DNA from: Desulfamplus sp964425195
Lineage (GTDB): Bacteria > Desulfobacterota > Desulfobacteria > Desulfobacterales > Desulfobacteraceae
Length of the DNA: 64,000 nucleotides
Assembly: GCA_964425195.1 (NCBI GenBank)
Contig: CAYRLG010000007.1
Coordinates: 62,001-126,000, forward strand
Direction: 5' to 3'
The notes under the pieces were generated by a model, which was not told where the DNA came from, searched no databases, and saw only the letters and a list, made by a program, of their open reading frames with translations. Both the position numbers and the translations under genes were made by a program. Below, in pieces: positions 55,036 to 64,000 of this stretch (the stretch's first letter is position 1; each line of letters starts with the position of its first letter).

Positions 55036-55197
55036 TCTTTTGTCCTTTAACTATTGAATAGTTTGTTCTTAAACCTAAATCTATTGTAGAACTTTTTATT
55101 TATATCAAATATAACTATTGTTCAATTTAAAAAACTATGATGTTCAATAAAAAAAGTTTGTTAAAGGACAGAGTTATCTTAATTTTAAGGAGAAGAG

Positions 55198-55722
55198 ATG
55201 AAAGTGCAATATCGTCCAATAGTTCCCAAAATAAAGTGGTTTAAAATCGTTGTTATTAAAATCATTTTTATTGTTTTGGGAAGAGCGTTTCAATCTGCAT
55301 CTAAGCATGATGAACAGATAAGAAGAGAGATTTCATCATGGAAAGATGGCTTTACTTTGATTATGAAAGTTATGCCAGATGGTCCATCTATGGGTCTTGA
55401 GAAAAAAGATAACATGCTTGAATTTAAAGGCGAAAAGCTCAGAATCGCCGAGCTTGAGATATATTTTAGAAATGTTGAGTCTGCCTTTATGATTATGACG
55501 CCTCAGATGGGTTCTCATCAGGCTTTTGCAGAGAGACGCATGAGCATCAAAGGTGATCTTGGCATTGCTACAGTATTTACCAGAACTTTAGTAATATTGA
55601 TGTCAATACTCTATCCTGAACTTATCGTTAAAAGGCTTGTAAAAAGAGTTCCTCCTCTGACATTCAAAAGGCTTAAACTAAGAATATGGCTTTACACTTT
55701 TGGAATACTGCTTGGGCGTTAG
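55198..55722 (+). CDS. Hypothetical protein, possibly SCP2-like
   Basis: The 174 aa protein has a hydrophobic N-terminal stretch (about 18-30). Its central segment FTLIMKVMPDGPSMGLEKKDN, later RMSIKGDLGIATVFTR, and LYPELIVKRLVKR loosely recall SCP2 (sterol-carrier-like) domains. This is a weak resemblance. AAGGAG lies before the ATG. It precedes the alcohol dehydrogenase and AOR genes on the same strand, which may indicate a link to fatty or alcohol metabolism. Confidence 0.5.
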   Translation: MKVQYRPIVPKIKWFKIVVIKIIFIVLGRAFQSASKHDEQIRREISSWKDGFTLIMKVMPDGPSMGLEKKDNMLEFKGEKLRIAELEIYFRNVESAFMIMTPQMGSHQAFAERRMSIKGDLGIATVFTRTLVILMSILYPELIVKRLVKRVPPLTFKRLKLRIWLYTFGILLGR

Positions 55723-55892
55723 ATAACTCAAGTTTAATATGCTAAAGCAAACTTATACTTTAAACGGTCACAAATTTAGCTTTTAATATGCAAAACTCAA
55801 GTTATGACCGAGATCAGTATATATCCCAAACCTGAAAGTGTGGATTTTACGAGCTAAATCTAAAGATTATAAATATATAAAGGAGTTTAAAT

Positions 55893-57077
55893 ATGTTACC
55901 AGCATACTATGAGTTTCATAATCCAGTTAAAATAATATCAGGAAACAAAGCACTTGATAATCTTCCATCAGAACTTGAAATACTTGGTGCAAAACGCCCA
56001 ATGGTAATTACAGATAGAGGGGTAAGTGGTGCTGGTCTTGTAAAGATTTTTATCGATAGTTTTGCAAGTTCAGGAATGACAATAGGGGCTATATTTGATA
56101 ATGTTCCTCCAGACTCTTCAAGTGAAGTGGTAGAGAGAATAACATCAATATTTAGAAAAAACAGGTGTGACTCTCTTGTTGCTTTAGGGGGCGGCTCTGT
56201 GATTGATACTGCAAAAGGAGTTAATATTTTAGTTACAGAAAACTCAAACGATCTGCTTCAATTTTCAGGTGCAGAGATGTTAAAAAAGCCAATGAAGCCC
56301 CTTGTTGTTATACCTACAACATCAGGAACTGGTTCAGAAGTGACTGTTGTGGCTGTAATATCTGATGTTAAAAGAAATCTTAAAATGGCTTTTACCTCAA
56401 CCTATCTACTTCCAAATATCGCTCTTCTTGATCCAAGAATGACCTTGACTCTTCCTCCAAAAATGACTGCTGCAACTGCAATGGACGCAATGTCTCATGC
56501 TGTTGAGGCTTACATAAATCTTCAGAAAAATCCAATGAGTGACGCATACTCTGTTGCTGCAATTGAGATGATTAGAAAAAATATTCTTAAAGCTGTAACT
56601 GACGGAAACAACGCCCAAGTCCGGCTTGCAATGGCAAATGCCTCAACAATGGCTGGAATTGCATTTTCAAACTCAATGGTCGGCGTTGTCCACTCTTTGG
56701 GTCATGCAGCAGGAGGAATCTGCCATATTCCTCATGGTGTTGCTATGAACATTTTTCTGCCGTTTGGATTGGAGTATAACCTACCCAAATGCCGTGAAAA
56801 TATTGCAAAACTTCTCCTTCCGATTGCAGGTAGTGATATTTACGCAAGAACTCCTGAACCACGAAGAGCAGAACAGACTATCCATTACATAACAGAGCTT
56901 AGAAAAGCTCTAAATGATCTGTGCGGTCTTCCAATTAACCTAAAGCAGGCTGGCGTGACTAAAGATAAATTACCTGAAATAGCCCAAGCTGCCATAAACG
57001 ATCCAAGTTTAATTATGAATCCAAGAGAGATGGATGCCAATGATGCTCTTGCTATTTTGAAAAAGGCATTTGAATAA
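55893..57077 (+). CDS. Iron-containing alcohol dehydrogenase
   Basis: The 394 aa type III alcohol dehydrogenase has the NAD-binding GGGSVIDTAKG and PTTSGTGSEVT motifs. Metal ligands are Asp198, His202, His267 and His281, with the spacing known in FucO. It interconverts an alcohol and aldehyde with NAD(H). The AOR gene follows after 58 bp, so the pair could take an alcohol through its aldehyde to an acid while reducing ferredoxin, or run in reverse. Confidence 0.92.
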   Translation: MLPAYYEFHNPVKIISGNKALDNLPSELEILGAKRPMVITDRGVSGAGLVKIFIDSFASSGMTIGAIFDNVPPDSSSEVVERITSIFRKNRCDSLVALGGGSVIDTAKGVNILVTENSNDLLQFSGAEMLKKPMKPLVVIPTTSGTGSEVTVVAVISDVKRNLKMAFTSTYLLPNIALLDPRMTLTLPPKMTAATAMDAMSHAVEAYINLQKNPMSDAYSVAAIEMIRKNILKAVTDGNNAQVRLAMANASTMAGIAFSNSMVGVVHSLGHAAGGICHIPHGVAMNIFLPFGLEYNLPKCRENIAKLLLPIAGSDIYARTPEPRRAEQTIHYITELRKALNDLCGLPINLKQAGVTKDKLPEIAQAAINDPSLIMNPREMDANDALAILKKAFE

Positions 57078-57135
57078 GCTGCTTGATAGGCAAAATAAGC
57101 AAAATCTAAATTATATTTAAATTTAAGGCGGCAAT

Positions 57136-59061
57136 ATGGAAGAGATAAAAGGGTATTCCAATAAAATTCTTGAGATAAATCTAACAGATAGATCGTGGTC
57201 TGTATCTGAAGCATCAATAAAAGATAGAGAGATGTATATCGGCGGCAAAGGTTTAGGCATGAAACTTCTGTATGATCGATTAAAACCAGGAGTTGATCCG
57301 TTTGGAGAAGATAATATTTTGATTATTATGCCGGGTGTTGTAACTGGAACAGGTGCACCATGTTCAGGCAGATTTGAAGCTCTATCAAAATCTCCTCTGA
57401 CTGGAATAGTTGCAACTGCATCTTGCGGGGGACCTTTTGGGATTCAACTTAAAACAGCAGGATATGGCGGTCTTGTGGTTCGTGGAAAATCAACTGATAA
57501 ATGTGTTGTCTGGTTTGACCAGCAAAGTGTTGAGTTTAGAGATGCCTCTAATCTATGGGGACTTGATACTATAGAGACGCAAAAACAGGTGGTTGCAAAA
57601 TCATCATCTGCTCAAAAAGAGGCTGCAATTGTAATCGGTCCCGCTGGAGAAAATTTAGTTCGGTTTGCAAATATTGCATCTGGACACCGATTTCTTGGCA
57701 GAGGCGGGCTTGGTGCTGTTATGGGGTCAAAAAATCTCAAAGCAATTGTGGCAAAAGGGGGTTATTACAAAATAGTTCCAGCAGAGCCGGAAAGATTTGA
57801 GCGGGTAAAGAGAAAGGCAAATCAGTTCATAAAACAGGAAGCTGTAACAGTCTCTATGGGAAAATTTGGAACAGCAACTAATGTTAAATTTGTGAACAAG
57901 GCAAAGATGCTGCCTGTTTGGAATTACTCATTCGGTGGGCATGATCAGGCGTTCAGAATTTCAGGGGAAATGATTAAAGAGAAACACGACACAAAGATTA
58001 ACACATGCAAACCATGCTCAATCATGTGCGGACACAAAGGCATATTTAACGGAAAAGATGCTCCAGTGCCTGAATATGAGACACTTACCCTTCTTGGTTC
58101 AAATCTTGGTATTTTTGATAGAGATGCTATCGCAAGATTTAACGATATCTGTAACAGAGCTGGAATGGATACCATCTCAGCAGGCGGAACACTCGGCTGG
58201 GTTATGGAGGCATTGGAAAAGGGTTTTATTCCTGATAATACTTTCAATAATGACTGCAATCAAGACGGCAACTCTGACCAATCAGCCACAAATTCTCTGA
58301 TATTCGGCTCGCCTGATGGAATTGCCGAGGCTTTGGAGAGCATTGCAAAGGCAGAGGGTTTTGGAAAAGAGATGGGGCTTGGCTCAAGAGCATTGTCTCA
58401 AAAATATGGGGGGCAAGATTTTGCCATTCAAGTAAAAGGTCTTGAAATGGCAGGATACGACCCAAGAGGCTCTTATGGTTTAGGTCTTGCATATTCAGTG
58501 GCAAACAGAGGGGCGTGTCATCTATCGGCATCTCTTATGGCTTTTGAGGTGTTTTTAGGTCTTCTAAAACCAGATACTGCACGGGCAAAACCTCAATTTG
58601 TAAAGTTTGTTGAAGATTTAACATGCAGTGTAAACGCCCTTCAAACCTGCCATTTTACCATGTATGCCTACACTCTTGAGCCTATGTTGACAAAATACAC
58701 TCCAAAGTTTGTATTGAAAAATTTGATGCTTTGGCTTCCAGAAGTTGCCTTAGCTCTTTTAGATTTTTCTATCTATCCAGCTCTATTCTCTTCAATTACT
58801 GGAATCAAGATGTCATCAAGGCAGTTTCTCAAAGCAGGAGAGCGTATCCACATACTTGAAAGATATATGAACACCCGGGAAGGAATAACAAGCAAAGATG
58901 ATGCCCTGCCAGATAGAATGATTAAGGAGACAATTACAGGAGATGAAAAAAGAAGGATTGTTCCATTAAAAGAGATGCTTGAAAAGTATTACAAATTAAG
59001 GGGTTATAACTTAGATGGCATTCCAGTTCCAAAACTGCTTAAAAGATTACAAATAGTATAA
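57136..59061 (+). CDS. aor: Aldehyde:ferredoxin oxidoreductase (tungstopterin family)
   Basis: AOR oxidises aldehydes to acids with ferredoxin. The 641 aa protein has the N-terminal AOR domain with YIGGKGLGMKLLYD and the pterin-binding SCGGPFG region. Fe-S ligands Cys291, Cys294 and Cys298 are in CKPCSIMC, and a fourth is Cys497 or Cys505. GSRALSQKYGGQDFAIQVKG is also typical. Length fits the family. It lies in an operon with the alcohol dehydrogenase and ends before a hairpin terminator. Confidence 0.94.
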   Translation: MEEIKGYSNKILEINLTDRSWSVSEASIKDREMYIGGKGLGMKLLYDRLKPGVDPFGEDNILIIMPGVVTGTGAPCSGRFEALSKSPLTGIVATASCGGPFGIQLKTAGYGGLVVRGKSTDKCVVWFDQQSVEFRDASNLWGLDTIETQKQVVAKSSSAQKEAAIVIGPAGENLVRFANIASGHRFLGRGGLGAVMGSKNLKAIVAKGGYYKIVPAEPERFERVKRKANQFIKQEAVTVSMGKFGTATNVKFVNKAKMLPVWNYSFGGHDQAFRISGEMIKEKHDTKINTCKPCSIMCGHKGIFNGKDAPVPEYETLTLLGSNLGIFDRDAIARFNDICNRAGMDTISAGGTLGWVMEALEKGFIPDNTFNNDCNQDGNSDQSATNSLIFGSPDGIAEALESIAKAEGFGKEMGLGSRALSQKYGGQDFAIQVKGLEMAGYDPRGSYGLGLAYSVANRGACHLSASLMAFEVFLGLLKPDTARAKPQFVKFVEDLTCSVNALQTCHFTMYAYTLEPMLTKYTPKFVLKNLMLWLPEVALALLDFSIYPALFSSITGIKMSSRQFLKAGERIHILERYMNTREGITSKDDALPDRMIKETITGDEKRRIVPLKEMLEKYYKLRGYNLDGIPVPKLLKRLQIV

Positions 59062-59393
59062 GCCAGAACGACTCATTATTTGCATTACCGCATTTTAATA
59101 ACTTTACAAATTAAAAGACACTACAGAAAATTTTTCAGAAACCGCTACTTAGTGCTTATAGTAGGTCGGCACAGAGTCAGATTCAGAGCGGTTTATGATA
59201 ATAAATTGCTTGACACACTTATAAAGCTACTCTATGAAACAGTGCAGCTTTTTATAGTAACTAAATTACAAATTATATTGGTTAAACTACTATAAAATAC
59301 TAAATAATCAGGGTGGTTAAAGTTTCTTTAATCACCTATTTTAAATTTTATCTGTCTGTTATCTGAATACCATTAAATTTAAAGGGAGAAATT
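59062..59393. other. Intergenic region between aor and livK
   Basis: This 332 bp gap holds an inverted repeat (AAACCGCT 59139-59146, AGCGGTTT 59187-59194, 40 nt apart) and the terminator at 59312. A 71-codon frame at 59080-59295 looks non-coding: Leu/Lys/Arg-rich, with no ribosome site. Confidence 0.5.
59312..59347 (+). terminator. Hairpin terminator between aor and livK
   Basis: An 11 bp stem (59312-59322 with 59326-59336, one G-U pair) has a 3 nt loop and is followed by a T-rich run. It lies 250 bp past aor and 50 bp before livK, so it isolates the transporter operon. Confidence 0.55.
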
Positions 59394-59396
59394 GTG

Positions 59397-60560
59397 ATGA
59401 AGCAGAGTAAAATAAAGTCCGTTATTGTAGTATCTACACTTTGGATTATAGTTGGACTATTTATTGGAGCAGCTCCAGTTGTAGCAGAATCTGTTTATAA
59501 GATAGGTGGAGTTTTTGACTCAACCGGTCCTGCCTCATTTCTTGGAGATCCTGAAAAGAAAACAATGGAGATGATGGTTGAACAACTTAATGCTTCTGGT
59601 GGTATTGATGGACAGAAAATTGAAGCCGTAATTTACGACTCTGAAGGTGATCCTGCAAAAGCAGTTAGTGCGGTCAACAAGCTCCTACATAAAGACAATG
59701 TACTTGCGATTATTGGACCAAGTACAACACCAACCACTCTTGCTATTGTCAATTTTGTTGAAAAGGCAAAAGTTCCTCTTATTAGTTGTGCTGCTGGTGT
59801 TGAAATTACTTCTCCTGTTAAACCATGGGTATTCAAAACAGCCCAAAGCGATCTTCTTGCAGTTGCAGCGATATACAAAACTATGCAGGCAAAAGGTATT
59901 AAAAAAATAGCTATACTCACAGTTGCAAATTCATTTGGAGAGAGTGGAAAAAACCAACTCGTTGCTCAAGCTAAAGATTTTGGAATTGAAGTTGCTTTAC
60001 AGGAGAGTTTTGGTCCCAACGATACTGATACAACTGCCCAGTTGACAAAAATCAAAGCTGCTTCGCCTGACGCCATTGTCTGCTGGGGAACAAATCCTGG
60101 TCCTGCTGTTGTTGCTAAAAATGTGAAGCAGCTTAAAATTGATATACCTCTTTATCAAAGTCATGGAGTTGCATCACCAAAATTTATTGAACTTGCTGGA
60201 GAGTCATCAGAAGGGATTATTCTGCCAACTGGCAAGATCCTTGTTACTAAACTTCTTGCAGAAGATGATCCTCAAAAAAAGATATTGGAAAAGTACGAAG
60301 CAGACTATAGTGCCAAATTTAAATCTAATGTATCTGGTTTTGGCGGATATGCTTACGATGCCATGCTTATACTTGCAAATGCAATAAAAGGCAGTGGGGG
60401 AGATAAGGAGAAAATCAGGGCTGCTCTGGAATCTACCCAGAAATATGTTGGAGTTTCAGGAGAGTTTAACTTTTCCGCTACAGACCATAATGGACTCTCA
60501 TCTGATGCCTTTGTTATGGTAGAGATAAAAGGTGGAACTTGGAAACTCTTAGATAAATAG
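59397..60560 (+). CDS. livK: Branched-chain amino acid-type ABC transporter substrate-binding protein
   Basis: The protein, about 387 aa, has a signal peptide (hydrophobic stretch cut after VVA-ES near residue 31). A two-lobe type I binding fold (YKIGGVFDSTGPASFLG, GGIDGQKIEAVIYDSEGDP, AIIGPSTTPTTLA) follows. It would capture amino acids or small acids. AAAGGGAG gives 8 nt to the ATG at 59397; a GTG at 59394 is also possible. livH follows after 28 bp. Confidence 0.9.
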   Translation: MKQSKIKSVIVVSTLWIIVGLFIGAAPVVAESVYKIGGVFDSTGPASFLGDPEKKTMEMMVEQLNASGGIDGQKIEAVIYDSEGDPAKAVSAVNKLLHKDNVLAIIGPSTTPTTLAIVNFVEKAKVPLISCAAGVEITSPVKPWVFKTAQSDLLAVAAIYKTMQAKGIKKIAILTVANSFGESGKNQLVAQAKDFGIEVALQESFGPNDTDTTAQLTKIKAASPDAIVCWGTNPGPAVVAKNVKQLKIDIPLYQSHGVASPKFIELAGESSEGIILPTGKILVTKLLAEDDPQKKILEKYEADYSAKFKSNVSGFGGYAYDAMLILANAIKGSGGDKEKIRAALESTQKYVGVSGEFNFSATDHNGLSSDAFVMVEIKGGTWKLLDK

Positions 60561-60588
60561 AACTCGTTATAAAAATAAGGTCTTATTC

Positions 60589-61464
60589 ATGCAGGAGATA
60601 ATTCAATATCTTTTTTCAGGTGTTACAACAGGCTCGATATATGCTGTTATTGCTGTGGGACTCTCTATGCTCTATAGCTCCACCGAGCTTATTAACTTCT
60701 CTCATGGTGAGTTTGTTATGCTTGGTGCATTGGGAATTGTAACATTGTGGGTTCATTTAGCTTTACCTCTCCCATTGGCATTTATTCTTACCATAGTAGC
60801 AGTTTCCTGCATGGGTATCCTGTTTGAACGGTTTGGCATAAGAACTGCAAAAAAACATCAACCAATAACCCTTGTAATTATTACTGTGGGGGCATCTATT
60901 TTGCTTCGTGGTGTTGCAATGATACTTTGGGGAAAAGACCCTTTTAGTGTGCCTCCATTCTCTTCTCACGAATCAATTGAGATAGCAGGTGCAGCATTAG
61001 TGCCTCAGAGCCTATTTATTGTGCTTGCAGCTTTTCTTCTTGCAGGTGCTATACATATTTTTTTAAAGCAAACTCTTACCGGAAAGGCAATGGTTGCATG
61101 TGCTGTGAACAAAAAAGCTGCATGGCTTTCTGGTATCCCATCGGAACGGATGGGAGTGTTGGCATTTGTAATAAGCACAGCAACAGGTGCTGTTGCCGGA
61201 TTTTTTATAGCTCCAATAACTATGAGTAGCTATGACATGGGCACCATGCTTGGGCTTAAAGGTTTTTGTGCTGCTATGATAGGCGGGCTTGGAAGTCTTT
61301 GGGGCGCTTTTGCTGGTGGAATTTTGCTTGGTGTCCTTGAGTCACTTGGCGCGGGTCTTATCTCTTCAGGATTAAAAGATGCCATTGCATTTATACTTCT
61401 TCTGCTAATTTTGTATATCTGCCCAGGTGGTCTCTTCTCCGCAAAAGTTGCAAAGCGTTTTTGA
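60589..61464 (+). CDS. livH: Branched-chain amino acid-type ABC permease LivH
   Basis: The 291 aa protein has about eight membrane helices and the family motif GSIYAVIAVGLSMLYSSTELINFSHGEF near the N-terminus. KGFCAAMIGGLGSLWGAFAGG near residue 220 is the ATPase-contact loop region. Its neighbours are livK and livM. Confidence 0.93.
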   Translation: MQEIIQYLFSGVTTGSIYAVIAVGLSMLYSSTELINFSHGEFVMLGALGIVTLWVHLALPLPLAFILTIVAVSCMGILFERFGIRTAKKHQPITLVIITVGASILLRGVAMILWGKDPFSVPPFSSHESIEIAGAALVPQSLFIVLAAFLLAGAIHIFLKQTLTGKAMVACAVNKKAAWLSGIPSERMGVLAFVISTATGAVAGFFIAPITMSSYDMGTMLGLKGFCAAMIGGLGSLWGAFAGGILLGVLESLGAGLISSGLKDAIAFILLLLILYICPGGLFSAKVAKRF

Positions 61465-61565
61465 TTGTACTCTTTACAACTAACTAATATGCAACCCTTA
61501 TCTATTAATTAATATCTAACCATTACCTACAATATAATATTATATAAAAAAACGAGCTATATACT

Positions 61566-62516
61566 GTGGCTGAACAAAAACGAATATTTATTGAACACAT
61601 CATATTTCTATTTTTAGTGCTGTTTTGCGGCTTTACAATAGAAAATACATATTATCTACAGATCATGACCTTTATTGGTATAAATACTATTCTTGCCTTA
61701 GGGCTTAATATGCTTATGGGATATGCAGGACAAGTATCTCTTGGACATGCAGCATTTTATGGAATTGGGGCATATACAACAGCAATTTTATCTACCACCT
61801 TTGGATTCTCTCCATGGATTGCTCTATTATGTGCTATTGGTGGGGCAGTCTTTATTGCCTTTATTGTAGGACTTCCAACTCTAAAACTTTCAGGTTACTA
61901 TCTTGGCATGGGAACTCTTGGGTTTGGTATGATTGTTAATATCATCTTTCGTGAATGGAGTTCTATGACCGGAGGATCGTCAGGATTTGTAGGAATTCCT
62001 ATGCTTGAAGCTGGTTCAATTATGTTTGACGCTGGTAGTAGCTATTTTTTCTTGGTGTGGGGTGTGGTATTTATTTCAATTGTGATCTGCCGTAGAATAC
62101 TTTCGTCACGTATGGGGCGTGCTCTTCGCTCTATCCATGACGGTGAAAATGCCTCAATGGCGGTTGGGGTCAATACACATTTTCTTAAACTTCAAATTTT
62201 CATGTTCAGTGCAGCTCTTGGTGCGACTGCTGGATTTTTGTATGCCCATTTTGTTATGTTTATCAGTCCAGAATCCTTTGGTTTTATGGTCTCTGTGAAG
62301 ATGGTCACGATGGTGGTTATTGGCGGTATGGCAAGTGTCTGGGGTGCAATTTTAGGAGCCTCTCTTCTAACCTTATTGCCAGAGGTACTGCATAGCTTTC
62401 AGGAGTATGAGATGATTATCTTTGGGTTAATTTTGATGATTGTTATGATTTTCATGCCTCAAGGGCTTACAAAGGGATTGCTTGATATTTATGAGCACTC
62501 TCGGAAAAAAATTTAG
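61566..62516 (+). CDS. livM: Branched-chain amino acid-type ABC permease LivM
   Basis: The 316 aa permease has LGLNMLMGYAGQVSLGHAAFYGIGAYTTA near residue 45 and MVVIGGMASVWGAILGA near residue 255, both typical. Its start is a GTG after a 101 bp gap. No livG or livF ATPase gene follows; the next gene is on the other strand, its stop 1 bp away. Confidence 0.93.
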   Translation: MAEQKRIFIEHIIFLFLVLFCGFTIENTYYLQIMTFIGINTILALGLNMLMGYAGQVSLGHAAFYGIGAYTTAILSTTFGFSPWIALLCAIGGAVFIAFIVGLPTLKLSGYYLGMGTLGFGMIVNIIFREWSSMTGGSSGFVGIPMLEAGSIMFDAGSSYFFLVWGVVFISIVICRRILSSRMGRALRSIHDGENASMAVGVNTHFLKLQIFMFSAALGATAGFLYAHFVMFISPESFGFMVSVKMVTMVVIGGMASVWGAILGASLLTLLPEVLHSFQEYEMIIFGLILMIVMIFMPQGLTKGLLDIYEHSRKKI

Positions 62517-62517
62517 T

Positions 62518-63171
62518 TTACATGTATGTAAGATATCTAAAGACAGCCCAAAAGTGGCAAAAACTTCCTGCAAGAACAAATAGATGCCATATCTCATGAA
62601 AACCAAATAGATTAGGATAGGGATTAGGACGCTTTAAGGCATAAATAATTGCCCCTGTGCTATAAAATAGCCCTCCAAATATAAGCCACAATAGAGATGC
62701 TATTTCAAGAGTCTTAGATAGAGGATAGATAGCAGTAAGACATAGCCATCCCATAACAAGGTAGATAGCAGTTGATATCCATCTTGGAATATTCATGAAA
62801 AATATCTTAATTATGCTCCCAATTAGAGCAATACTCCATACTAAACCAAAAAGAGCCCAACCCCACACGCCTCTTAATGGTACAAGACAAAATGGCGTAT
62901 AAGTTCCAGCAATAAGAAGAAAAATCATAACATGATCAATACGCCTCATGTTAGCAATTCCCTTTTCTGAAAGGTTCATGGCATGATAAAAAGAGCTTGC
63001 TGTGTACATCATAAACAGTGTTGTACCAAAAATGGAGAAGGATACAATATGTAATGCCTCAGCATGTATATAGGCAAATACTATGAGTAGAATAAGACCA
63101 ACCAATGAGGCAAAAGCTCCAGCAATATGGGTCAGAGCATTTACAGGTTCACGTAAAGTTAACGCTGCCAT
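62518..63171 (-). CDS. Hemolysin III/PAQR-family membrane protein
   Basis: The 217 aa protein has seven predicted membrane helices. It has the conserved REPVNALTHIAGAFASLVGL start, YTASSFYHAM, MRRIDHVMIFLLIAGTYTPF and FHEIWHLFVLAGSFCHF, whose histidines form the zinc site of this family. Despite the name most members are not proven hemolysins. Single gene after a terminator. Confidence 0.9.
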   Translation of the reverse strand: MAALTLREPVNALTHIAGAFASLVGLILLIVFAYIHAEALHIVSFSIFGTTLFMMYTASSFYHAMNLSEKGIANMRRIDHVMIFLLIAGTYTPFCLVPLRGVWGWALFGLVWSIALIGSIIKIFFMNIPRWISTAIYLVMGWLCLTAIYPLSKTLEIASLLWLIFGGLFYSTGAIIYALKRPNPYPNLFGFHEIWHLFVLAGSFCHFWAVFRYLTYM

Positions 63172-63181
63172 AATATTTAAC

Positions 63182-63239
63182 TCCTAATAAAAGAAAAAAG
63201 CAGATAAGTTCCAAACATAAATGGTAATTATCTGCTTTT
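63182..63239 (-). terminator. Terminator downstream of the HdrA/MvhD-type gene (possibly bidirectional)
   Basis: A perfect 12 bp stem (63196-63207 with 63228-63239) encloses a 20 nt loop. The minus strand continues into a T-rich stretch (to 63182), ending the upstream minus-strand gene. The plus strand is also followed by a T-rich run. Confidence 0.7.
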
Positions 63240-63288
63240 ATTATTTTTTTATTTTAAATACCTTAATAGGTAAATTAAGATTTAAACC

Positions 63289-64000
63289 CTAAAGTTTAGC
63301 CGCAAAATTATTTACTTTAGAGGCAAACTCTTTTGCCATATTGGAAGCAATGGTTGTGAAAACAAGACGGTCTTTACCAAGTCCCATGGTTTCAAGCCTT
63401 TTTTGAATCTCATTTACACGCCATTTCGCGTAAATATTACCACGTTCAGCTTTACAGTTTCCTTCATGGCAAGCAGCAACCATAACACCATCTGCACCGT
63501 CAACAAAGGCTTTCATAATAAATTCAACATCAACTTTGCCCGCACATGGAACTTTGACCATTCTAAATCCTTCAGGCATCTCGTGTCCAAACTGCTTTGC
63601 AGCTTCAGCAGCTTCAAGGGCTGAGTTCTTACAGCAAAACGCAACAATAGAGGGGGAGCTCTTATGAGCTGACTCTACAGCATCTTTTATGCTCGATCTT
63701 AATGAGTTATCTGTAAAATCGCCAAGTTGAATAGCATCCATAGGACATTCACTTGCACAGATACCACAACCTTGACATGCAGCAGGAGAAATGGCTGCAG
63801 CACCATTTTGCCAAAAAATAGCACCATGAGGACACGAACGATAGCAGGTAAGGCAGATTACACAGCGATCTTCATCAACATTTGCCTTGTCTGCTGCAAC
63901 AGTTTTTATTCCATTGCCAATCAGCTCTCTGACTCTTAAAGCGGCATTTGTAGCATCTGTTGAGTTATTAACTACAAATATGCCATCTCTGTTTGATTTT
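63289..64000 (-). CDS. HdrA/QmoB-like protein, C-terminal part: two [4Fe-4S] motifs and MvhD domain (5' end outside window)
   Basis: The minus-strand frame is open to the window edge, so the gene is larger; the 237 visible residues are its end. Two ferredoxin motifs (CVICLTCYRSCP and CQGCGICASECP) each bind a [4Fe-4S] cluster. The MvhD/FlpD domain follows (SPSIVAFCCKNSA, VKVPCAGKVD, ACHEGNCKAE). Such HdrA-MvhD fusions occur in Qmo and Hdr electron-transfer complexes of sulfate reducers and methanogens. A short start at 63741 would cut inside the second cluster motif and is rejected. Confidence 0.88.
   Translation of the reverse strand, partial: KSNRDGIFVVNNSTDATNAALRVRELIGNGIKTVAADKANVDEDRCVICLTCYRSCPHGAIFWQNGAAAISPAACQGCGICASECPMDAIQLGDFTDNSLRSSIKDAVESAHKSSPSIVAFCCKNSALEAAEAAKQFGHEMPEGFRMVKVPCAGKVDVEFIMKAFVDGADGVMVAACHEGNCKAERGNIYAKWRVNEIQKRLETMGLGKDRLVFTTIASNMAKEFASKVNNFAAKL

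Noticed and set aside
55724..55860. Inverted CGGTCA/TGACCG and repeated ACTCAAGTT before the alcohol dehydrogenase gene
   Set aside because: Arms are short and far apart (about 50 nt) and I cannot link them to a known operator; left unannotated.
59080..59295. 71-codon open frame between aor and livK
   Set aside because: Biased Leu/Arg/Lys composition, no ribosome site, overlaps an inverted repeat; reads like chance.
63289..63741. Stand-alone 150 aa hydrogenase iron-sulfur (MvhD) gene
   Set aside because: The frame continues upstream to the window edge through two ferredoxin motifs, so it is the end of a longer fused gene.

Overview
The window is AT-rich, gene-dense chromosomal DNA from a Gram-negative anaerobe. 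I infer a Desulfobacterota (former Deltaproteobacteria) sulfate-reducer-like bacterium. The grounds are an NfnAB-type ferredoxin:NADP oxidoreductase, a tungsten-type aldehyde:ferredoxin oxidoreductase beside an iron alcohol dehydrogenase, an HdrA/MvhD (QmoB-like) electron-transfer protein, and type IV pilus and type II secretion genes. No rRNA, tRNA, CRISPR array, phage or insertion sequence was seen.

Layout. 1-4335 (minus): pilMNOPQ operon, with pilQ cut by the window edge. 4869-7678: sensor kinase plus sigma54 response regulator. 7.7-15 kb: housekeeping genes (FAH-family hydrolase, lytic transglycosylase, galU, alanine dehydrogenase, ZraP/Spy-like metal protein with a sigma54 promoter, tatD, mtgA). 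15.4-17.7 kb: nfnBA. 17.9-21.8 kb: Mla-type lipid transport operon. 21.9-23.4 kb: short MgtE and a frameshifted universal stress gene. 23.6-40.4 kb: a long plus-strand block of gspIJKLMD, a periplasmic binding protein, a kinase/sigma54-regulator pair, a TonB receptor, then a second sigma54-type promoter before a CAP-domain protein, a subtilase and a GspC-like protein. 40.5-46.1 kb: SapC-like protein and a complete type I secretion set. 46.2-48.4 kb (minus): a DAHP synthase-prephenate dehydratase fusion behind a phenylalanine leader-peptide attenuator. 48.5-51.7 kb: histidine phosphatase and UDP-HexNAc dehydrogenase/epimerase. 51.8-54.1 kb: two exported proteins, one carrying a receiver domain, opposite cheR. 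54.2-59.1 kb: PEP synthase/PPDK regulator, unknown protein, alcohol dehydrogenase, AOR. 59.4-62.5 kb: livKHM without ATPases. 62.5-64 kb: hemolysin III and the end of an HdrA/MvhD protein.

Most notable are the phenylalanine attenuator with mutually exclusive hairpins (48225-48409), the receiver domain that appears to be exported, an intrinsic-terminator hairpin inside the subtilase signal-peptide codons, and two good -24/-12 promoters in a window that encodes two sigma54 activators. The 23.6-40.4 kb block reads as a sense-and-secrete locus: T2SS parts, sensors, and two probable exported proteins under a sigma54 promoter.
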